A stretch of DNA of 40,206 nucleotides from Chromatiales bacterium 21-64-14 (GTDB lineage Bacteria; Pseudomonadota; Gammaproteobacteria; 21-64-14): the NCBI GenBank assembly GCA_002255365.1, contig NCBI01000025.1:1-40206 (forward strand). Direction: 5' to 3'. The notes under the pieces are model-generated. The model was not told the origin of the DNA. It worked only from the letters and a program-made list of their open reading frames with translations, and searched no databases. How positions within the stretch are numbered: the first letter of the stretch is position 1; every line of letters begins with the position of its first letter. The position numbers and the translations under genes were made by a program. This document shows, in pieces, positions 35,370-40,206 of the stretch.

Positions 35370-36363
35370 GAGGGTCAGGCCTTTACTTTATACTTTGGGC
35401 TGCCTACCCTTTCCCCATGACCCGTCCGCTTCGCCTTGAATTCCCAGGCGCCGTCTATCACCTCACCGCCCGGGGGGATCGGCGGGCGGACATCTTCCTG
35501 GACGATCTTGACCGGCAGGCGTTCCTCCAGCTCCTGGCCAAAGAAATCGGCCAACAGGGTTGGCGCCTCTATGCCTACTGCCTCATGAGCAACCACTACC
35601 ACCTGCTCGTTGAAACCCCGGAAGCCAATCTGACCGCCGGCATGCGTCGGCTGAACGGCGTCTATACACAGACCTTCAACCGCCGCCACGATCGCGTAGG
35701 CCACGTGTTGCAAGGGCGCTACAAGAGCATCCTGGTCGACAAGGAGGCGTACCTTCTGGAATTGGCCCGATACATCGTACTCAACCCGGTGCGGGCCGGG
35801 ATGGTCACGCGTGCCGGTGACTGGCCCTGGAGCAGCTACAGCGCCACCGCCGGAAAGATCCCCGTCTCCGCCTGGCTGGAAGCCGATTTGATCGCGAAAT
35901 CATTCGCGGATGACCCGACTGCCGCCCGGCAGGCCTACCGCCGTTTCGTCCGCGCGGGGATCAGCCGGCCCTCCCCCTGGGCTGACCTACGCGGCCAGAT
36001 CTACTTGGGTGGAGAGAAATTCCTGGCGCGAATGGAAAGACTTGCCGCAGCGCAAGGCCACGAGGGCATACCAGTCTCCCATCGTCAACCGACGCGCCCT
36101 GGACCGGATACCCTGTTGGACGTCGTGGCGGATAGGTTCACTATCGAACGCGACGACGTGCGCGATCGAAAGCACCAGCCAGCCTTTCAGGCCTGGGTGT
36201 ATCTACTGCGCCGCGTAGCGAACATAAGCCTGCGCGAAGCGGCGACGCACGCACGGATCTCTCCCGCACGCGTCTCGCAGATCCAGCGGGCCGTCGAGGA
36301 AGGCACACCCGCGCCAGAACTCACCCGGTTGATCAAGCACTATAAAGTAAAGGCCTGACCCTC
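35370..36363 (+). mobile_element. intact RAYT-type element with perfect 23-bp inverted ends
   Basis: The 994-base element is bounded by the 23-bp sequence beginning GAGGGTCAGGCC (35370-35392) and its exact complement (36341-36363). It begins 16 bases after the H+-ATPase stop and ends 29 bases before the dsrB stop. The right inverted repeat contains the last codons and stop of the transposase. Long perfect inverted ends are unusual for HUH/Y1 transposases, which normally act on short imperfect hairpins. Confidence 0.85.
35417..36358 (+). CDS. REP-associated tyrosine transposase (RAYT, Y1 family)
   Basis: Transposase of 313 residues from the ATG at 35417 (MTRPLRLEFPGAVYHLTARG), a typical RAYT/IS200-like N-terminus. 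The HUH motif is NHYHLLVE, and the catalytic Tyr is expected in LARYIVLNPVRAGMV. WPWSSYSA also fits. A C-terminal region (about 240-300) has a helix-turn-helix-like segment, SLREAATHARISPARVSQIQRAVEEG. RAYTs process single-stranded REP-like hairpins and are often domesticated. All motifs are intact, so the gene is probably functional. A frame extending upstream to 35222 only overlaps the ATPase gene. Confidence 0.9.
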   Translation: MTRPLRLEFPGAVYHLTARGDRRADIFLDDLDRQAFLQLLAKEIGQQGWRLYAYCLMSNHYHLLVETPEANLTAGMRRLNGVYTQTFNRRHDRVGHVLQGRYKSILVDKEAYLLELARYIVLNPVRAGMVTRAGDWPWSSYSATAGKIPVSAWLEADLIAKSFADDPTAARQAYRRFVRAGISRPSPWADLRGQIYLGGEKFLARMERLAAAQGHEGIPVSHRQPTRPGPDTLLDVVADRFTIERDDVRDRKHQPAFQAWVYLLRRVANISLREAATHARISPARVSQIQRAVEEGTPAPELTRLIKHYKVKA

Positions 36364-36386
36364 TTTAGGCGTGACCCTCTTTAGGT
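36355..36386. repeat. tandem 16-bp repeat between RAYT and dsrB
   Basis: Two near-identical copies of CTGACCCTCTTTAGGC and GTGACCCTCTTTAGGT lie head to tail. The first begins inside the right inverted repeat of the RAYT element (36341-36363). The second lies just outside, five bases before the dsrB stop codon at 36392. It looks like a duplication of the element edge. Confidence 0.7.
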
Positions 36387-36391
36387 GTGGG

Positions 36392-37465
36392 CTAAAAACG
36401 TATGTGGGCAGAGGTATTCAGGCTCTCCCGGGCTCCGCGCCAGTTGTCGATGTGGTAACGCGTGAACGGCAGCCCGGTCATTTCGAAAAAGCGCGACCAG
36501 CCGATACGGTCCACCCATTCGCCGACCCGCTCCCAATCATGGGCATCCTGCTGGTAGATCATCAGGATTTTCTTGACGACCATGCCTACCTCAGGCCACC
36601 GCGGCGGATTATTCGGCAGACCTGCTGCAACCAACTTATGGAACGTCGGCTTAGTTCGGGCGTTGGAATTCTTACCACCTATCCAAATCGCGATTTTGGA
36701 GTTCTCCGGGTCGTTGATCTGCATCGGCGGGCACGGAGGATAACACGCACCGCAACAGACGCATTTTCGCTCATCGATTTCCAACGACGGCTTGCCGTTT
36801 ACGATCGCCGGCCTAATCGCGGCTACCGGACACCGCGCGACCACGGAAGGACGCTCGCAGACGTTCCCCACCAAGTCATGATTGATCTTCGGGGGCTTGG
36901 TATGTTGGATATTGATCGCGATATCGCCCTGCCCACCGCAATTGATCTGACAGCACGACGTGGTGATCCGAACCCGATTCGGCATGCGTTCGTTGATGTA
37001 TTCCTCGTATAGTTCATCCATCAACGACTTAAAAACCCCCGAAGCGTCCGTTGCCGGGATATCGCAATGCAGCCACCCCTGCGTGTGCGCAATCATTGAC
37101 ACCGAGTTTCCCGTACCACCTACCGGGAAACCGGCTTCTTCTATCGCAGCGATCAGGGGATCGACTTTATCGGCCGCGCCTACTATGAATTCTATATTGC
37201 TGCGTATCGTGAACCGCACATGGCCTTCACCATATTGGTCCGCAATATCGCACAGCTTTCGGATCGTATACACATCCATCTGCCGCTGCGTTCCGGCACG
37301 CACCGTCCACACTTCGTCTCCGGTTTCCGATACGTGATGCAGCACACCGGGACGCGGGCGGTCGTGCCAAGCCCACCGCCCGTAATTTTTCTTCAGCGCC
37401 GGGTGCATATACTGGAATGCATCCGGGACACCACTTTCGATGGGCATACGCGGTTGTGCGGACAT
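36392..37465 (-). CDS. dsrB: dissimilatory sulfite reductase beta subunit
   Basis: DsrB of 357 residues. The sirohaem/[4Fe-4S] segment shows C134 (WLHCDIP) and C171, C172 and C176 (TTSCCQINCGGQGD), the same spacing as in known DsrB proteins. The inserted ferredoxin domain has C235, C238, C241 and C245 (KCVCCGACYPPC) and NVCERPSVVARCPVAAI. With DsrA it forms the alpha2beta2 enzyme that, in sulfur oxidisers, runs in reverse and oxidises DsrC-bound sulfur to sulfite in the cytoplasm. GGAGGTAACG precedes the ATG at 37465. It follows dsrA by 58 bases. dsrE does not follow; the RAYT element does. The gene is visibly less GC-rich than its neighbours. Confidence 0.96.
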   Translation of the reverse strand: MSAQPRMPIESGVPDAFQYMHPALKKNYGRWAWHDRPRPGVLHHVSETGDEVWTVRAGTQRQMDVYTIRKLCDIADQYGEGHVRFTIRSNIEFIVGAADKVDPLIAAIEEAGFPVGGTGNSVSMIAHTQGWLHCDIPATDASGVFKSLMDELYEEYINERMPNRVRITTSCCQINCGGQGDIAINIQHTKPPKINHDLVGNVCERPSVVARCPVAAIRPAIVNGKPSLEIDERKCVCCGACYPPCPPMQINDPENSKIAIWIGGKNSNARTKPTFHKLVAAGLPNNPPRWPEVGMVVKKILMIYQQDAHDWERVGEWVDRIGWSRFFEMTGLPFTRYHIDNWRGARESLNTSAHIRF

Positions 37466-37523
37466 CGTTACCTCCGTTCACAGAATATTCGGGGCGTGAA
37501 ACTCGAATCTCCCGGCCGCAGAA

Positions 37524-38771
37524 TCATCCCGCCGCCGTATGCTCGGCCCATTTTCTCGCTTCCTCGTCCCACCCGTCGGTCCGAATAAAGGAATTCGTAC
37601 GCGGATGGCTAAGCATGTTCGGATCCGGCGCAAGCCCTACCCCTTCGAGGAAATTCGCCAACCCAATACGCTCGATCATCTCACCGCAGCGCTCGTGCTC
37701 AAGGCCGTTATCCGCCCAAAACTCAATGATGTGCTGCGCCAGTTCGACTATGCGCACATAGTCGTCGTCACTTTCCAACTTCATGAACGGAACTATCACC
37801 GCCCCCATGAGGTCTCCGATCTTCAGTGTGCGTTTCCCGCCGGCCAAGATCGTTACTCCACGATCCTTCCCAGGGGACAATGCCTTAGTCATGACGTTTA
37901 TACAGTGCATGCATCGCACGCAGTTCCGGTTGTCGACGCGGAGGCTGTCGTCGTCCATCAAGCTGAGGGCGCGCGTCGGGCAACGGCTGATGACGTTATC
38001 CACTACGTATTGGCGACCGTGCCCGTGTACGAAGTTTTTTACCTCGTCCTGCTTGACCTGGATGTCGTCTCGCCAAGTACCGATTACTGCCATGTCTGAA
38101 CGCTGGATCGAGTTCATGCAGTCGTTTGGACAGCCTGAGAATTTGAACTTGAATTTGTAAGGTAGGGCGGGGCGATGCAGGTCATCGACAAAAGAATTCA
38201 TCATCGTACGGTGCGCGCGCACTTCATCGTAGCAGGAGTGTTCGCAGCGAGCGTGGCCGACACACGACATGGAGGTACGCACAGATGGGCCCGCGCCCCC
38301 CATATCGAAACCCATCTCATTGATCGCGTCGAAGGCTGGCTGGATGTTCTCGGTTTTACAGCCTTGGAACATGATGTCGCCGCTTTGTCCGTGTAAGGCG
38401 ATCAGCCCGGACCCGTACTGCTCCCAAATGTCGCAGAGCTTGCGCAGCGTCCCGGTATCGTAGTGCATCCCAGGCGCCGGCATGATACGCAGCGTATGGA
38501 ACTCTGCTGACTCCGGAAATTGGGCGGCAACCTCGGAGAAGCGGGGGATGACGCCTCCTCCATAGCCGATTACACCTGCGGTGCCTCCCTTCCAGTATCC
38601 CTTGCGGGTTTCGTAGGAATGCTCAAGTTGTCCGAGCAAGTCGTCGGCCATTCCACGGATTCTGGCATCCTGGTGTGCATCCCGCAGGCGCTTAAAGCCG
38701 GTGATAAAGCTCGGCCACGGACCACTTTCAAGTTCATCGAGCATCGGTGTGTCATGGGTTTTTCTGGGCAT
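37524..38771 (-). CDS. dsrA: dissimilatory sulfite reductase alpha subunit
   Basis: DsrA of 415 residues. Sirohaem-cluster cysteines are C170 and C176 (MSCVGHARCEHSC) and C214 and C218 (SGCPNDC). The ferredoxin domain holds C264 (SRCPTRALSL) and C284, C287 and C290 (CVRCMHCINVM). The N-terminus (MLDELESGPWPSFITGFKRLRD) and LEHSYETRKGYWKGG match the oxidative (reverse) type of sulfur-oxidising proteobacteria, by memory rather than by alignment. The start ATG 38771 follows GAGG. A candidate FNR-type site lies about 118 bases upstream, with a -10-like TATCGT at the right distance. Composition resembles dsrB and differs from the surrounding GC-rich genes. Confidence 0.96.
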   Translation of the reverse strand: MPRKTHDTPMLDELESGPWPSFITGFKRLRDAHQDARIRGMADDLLGQLEHSYETRKGYWKGGTAGVIGYGGGVIPRFSEVAAQFPESAEFHTLRIMPAPGMHYDTGTLRKLCDIWEQYGSGLIALHGQSGDIMFQGCKTENIQPAFDAINEMGFDMGGAGPSVRTSMSCVGHARCEHSCYDEVRAHRTMMNSFVDDLHRPALPYKFKFKFSGCPNDCMNSIQRSDMAVIGTWRDDIQVKQDEVKNFVHGHGRQYVVDNVISRCPTRALSLMDDDSLRVDNRNCVRCMHCINVMTKALSPGKDRGVTILAGGKRTLKIGDLMGAVIVPFMKLESDDDYVRIVELAQHIIEFWADNGLEHERCGEMIERIGLANFLEGVGLAPDPNMLSHPRTNSFIRTDGWDEEARKWAEHTAAG

Positions 38772-38888
38772 CGGGAGTCCTCACTAGAACGCTGTACCGG
38801 AACCGGGCGTCACCCGCGACGACGCGCGGAGCAACCGTACAATAGCTGGATCACCAGGGCACGATACCGAGGCTTCGCCACTTGCGAT

Positions 38889-38902
38889 TTGACATGCATC
38901 AA
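38889..38902 (-). promoter_or_regulatory. FNR/DNR-type box upstream of dsrA
   Basis: Read on the minus strand the site is TTGAT-GCAT-GTCAA, nine of ten matches to the FNR consensus TTGAT-N4-ATCAA. Its centre is about 41.5 bases from the transcription start predicted from TATCGT (38866-38861), the typical class II activator position. It lies about 118 bases upstream of the dsrA ATG. Function is inferred from sequence only. Confidence 0.6.
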
Positions 38903-39225
38903 AAATCAGCCTCTCCAAAATGGGTATAGAAACGCCCCCCATTCGGAACGTCGCAACCTCGGAGGAAACTATTTCTACCTGCGTCGCACACAGGACAGAT
39001 TGGCCAGATGAATGCTTGGAGGGGAACGACCTATGCGAGCGTATCCATCGGCGGCAAACTCGGTTGGCAAGCACGTCCAGTACGCCCCACAGGAAAAGTC
39101 GATGGCAGCACTACAACCCCGCGCGGAATCGGGCAGCCCAACCCGACCAGGACATTTATCAAAGGTGGGCCGTCGACGGTTTTCAGAATCCGCTCGTCGG
39201 GAAATGCGGTGGTTCCGGAAACGAA

Positions 39226-39239
39226 TTGACCCTGGTCAA
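39226..39239 (+). promoter_or_regulatory. perfect TTGAC-N4-GTCAA box upstream of the hemerythrin gene
   Basis: TTGAC-CCTG-GTCAA is a fully symmetric FNR/DNR/NnrR-type half-site pair. It lies 117 bases upstream of the ATG at 39357. With TACAGT (39267-39272) as -10, its centre would be about 41-47 bases from the start of transcription, again near class II. No other copy was noticed in the window outside this gap. Confidence 0.6.
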
Positions 39240-39356
39240 GGACCGCCGCAGACAGTTGTTGTCAATTACAGTACGAAAAGGCTCCGTGGGAGCGGGACTC
39301 GAAGAGGTCGCCGGTTGGCGCCGGCGCGTACTTCCCCAGGGAATCGTCAAACCAAC

Positions 39357-40094
39357 ATGGCGGAAACCACCACGAAAGCCGTTGATCTGCGCGACAGCGG
39401 TGGCCTGCCCAGCCATACCTACGCCTTTTACGCTCTGCGTGACCTCCATCCCGGCGAGGTGCGGGAATTGCTCTGCCCCGAGGATCCAGCCGTGCTCATG
39501 CAGAGTGTGAACCTACAGCTGCGCAACCGGCTGTATTGGGCCGTGGTGAGAGCGGGTCCACCGTTGTGGCGGCTGCGGGTACAACTCCGGGAGGACCTCC
39601 CCGCAGCCTCGCTCACGGACCTGCTGACCCGCGATCACGCACGCCTGGACCGGCTGTTGGCCTGCGCCCTGAGACTGGCAAACCGAAATCAGTTGACGGA
39701 AGCAGAACCGGCGGTTGGGGAACTTTCCAGGGCAGTACGACGCCACATACGAGTGGAAAACGAGATACTCGCCCCCGTCTTCTCGGCCCCGCGGAATCTT
39801 CTGGGGAATGATCCGACGTCGATCATGCTTCGGGAACACGAACAGATACTGGAACAACTGAGCCTCATCGAGAGCTGCATCGCCGGCGGTGCGGAGACGC
39901 GCAGCAACACCACGCCTCTTTTGGCCTTGCTGTCGGGCGCCATGGCGAAACACGAACACCGGGAGGAACAGAACCTATTTCCCAACTGGAACCGCGCCCT
40001 GGCGCTGGGAACCGATGCCGACGGCACAGCCGCGTTTCTAAGGCGGGTGCAGTCCGCTCTGGCCGATCGCGAAACCACCGAGGAAGACCACTAA
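39357..40094 (+). CDS. DUF2249-hemerythrin fusion protein
   Basis: Protein of 245 residues. The N-terminal part (about 8-80) resembles DUF2249, a TusA-like fold (VDLRDSGGLPSHTYAFYALRDLHPGEV, ending PPLWRLRVQLRED). The C-terminal part (about 88-220) is a hemerythrin/HHE domain with di-iron ligand segments TRDHARLDR, RRHIRVENEILAP, LREHEQI and KHEHREEQNLFPNW. Such proteins bind O2 or NO or handle iron in the cytoplasm. Its position divergent from dsrAB, with an FNR/DNR-type box in front, suggests a response to low oxygen or NO. The start ATG has a weak ribosome site; the frame stays open upstream without recognisable features. Confidence 0.82.
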   Translation: MAETTTKAVDLRDSGGLPSHTYAFYALRDLHPGEVRELLCPEDPAVLMQSVNLQLRNRLYWAVVRAGPPLWRLRVQLREDLPAASLTDLLTRDHARLDRLLACALRLANRNQLTEAEPAVGELSRAVRRHIRVENEILAPVFSAPRNLLGNDPTSIMLREHEQILEQLSLIESCIAGGAETRSNTTPLLALLSGAMAKHEHREEQNLFPNWNRALALGTDADGTAAFLRRVQSALADRETTEEDH

Positions 40095-40206
40095 CCCGTC
40101 ACGATCCTTTAGGGCATTGCAGGTCAGTGGGCCATTCCAACCCGGGCGGCATCGAATCGCGCCCAAGTTCGTCAACAGCGGCTACGCCCCAACGTCTTCT
40201 ACCTGG

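Larger units (their letters stand above)
38772..39356. promoter_or_regulatory. 585-base divergent control region of dsrAB and the hemerythrin gene
   Basis: No credible gene is seen between divergent dsrA and the hemerythrin gene. Two FNR/DNR-type palindromes lie inside it, one on each side (see separate entries). A possible -10 for dsrA on the minus strand is TATCGT (38866-38861), and one for the hemerythrin gene on the plus strand is TACAGT (39267-39272). Both sit close to class II spacing from their box. Confidence 0.5.

Noticed and set aside
38784..39074. A 96-residue minus-strand ORF upstream of dsrA
   Set aside because: It overlaps the predicted promoter and FNR-type box and has no protein features.

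Overview
The window looks like chromosome of a GC-rich, sulfur-oxidising gammaproteobacterium, possibly an acid- and metal-exposed one. The main evidence is dsrAB, whose sequences look like the oxidative (reverse) type of purple and colourless sulfur bacteria. A full hopanoid locus and a P-type proton ATPase fit the same picture. Several metal-stress modules are also present: a bufferin-type cluster, a cupredoxin with a Met-rich lipoprotein, and a MerR protein with the mercury-binding cysteine triad. The taxon is an inference from gene content. I saw no tRNA, rRNA, CRISPR array, phage module or plasmid origin.

Layout. 1-3.3 kb: a His/Arg/Asp repeat secreted protein, then a DUF1800/DUF1501 secreted pair. 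3.3-7.5 kb: an ECF sigma/anti-sigma pair divergent from a bufferin-type operon (two DUF2282 precursors, a DUF692/MNIO enzyme, a DUF2063 partner). It is followed by a DoxX gene broken by deletion and an orphan zinc anti-sigma-like ORF. A 169-bp long-palindrome element lies between the two precursor genes. 7.5-12 kb: an HDOD-GGDEF protein and a TVP38-flavoprotein fusion. 12-16.3 kb: a Met-rich lipoprotein/cupredoxin operon, a DoxX-like protein with a MerR regulator, and a TPR protein.

16.5-30 kb is a hopanoid and isoprenoid supercluster. dxs, squalene synthase, shc and hpnG run leftward. ispH, hpnH, hpnB, an hpnM/mlaC gene and mlaA run rightward. ispG lies just beyond in the opposite direction. 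Together they supply precursors (Dxs, IspG, IspH), make and cyclise squalene, build the extended side chain (HpnH, HpnG) and probably handle lipid at the outer membrane (MlaC and MlaA).

30-36.4 kb: two same-orientation copies of a RAYT-type element, one decayed and one intact, each bounded by the same perfect 23-bp inverted repeats. They flank a two-part DoxX-like protein, a cytochrome b561-like protein and a P3A-type H+-ATPase. 36.4-38.8 kb: dsrB and dsrA on the minus strand, visibly less GC-rich than their surroundings and ending against the intact RAYT element, so dsrEFHC do not follow. 38.8-40.2 kb: a divergent promoter region with two FNR/DNR-type palindromes, then a DUF2249-hemerythrin fusion. 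The most promising new biology is this dual-box region between dsrAB and the hemerythrin, the decayed bufferin locus with its palindromic element, and the RAYT elements with long inverted termini.
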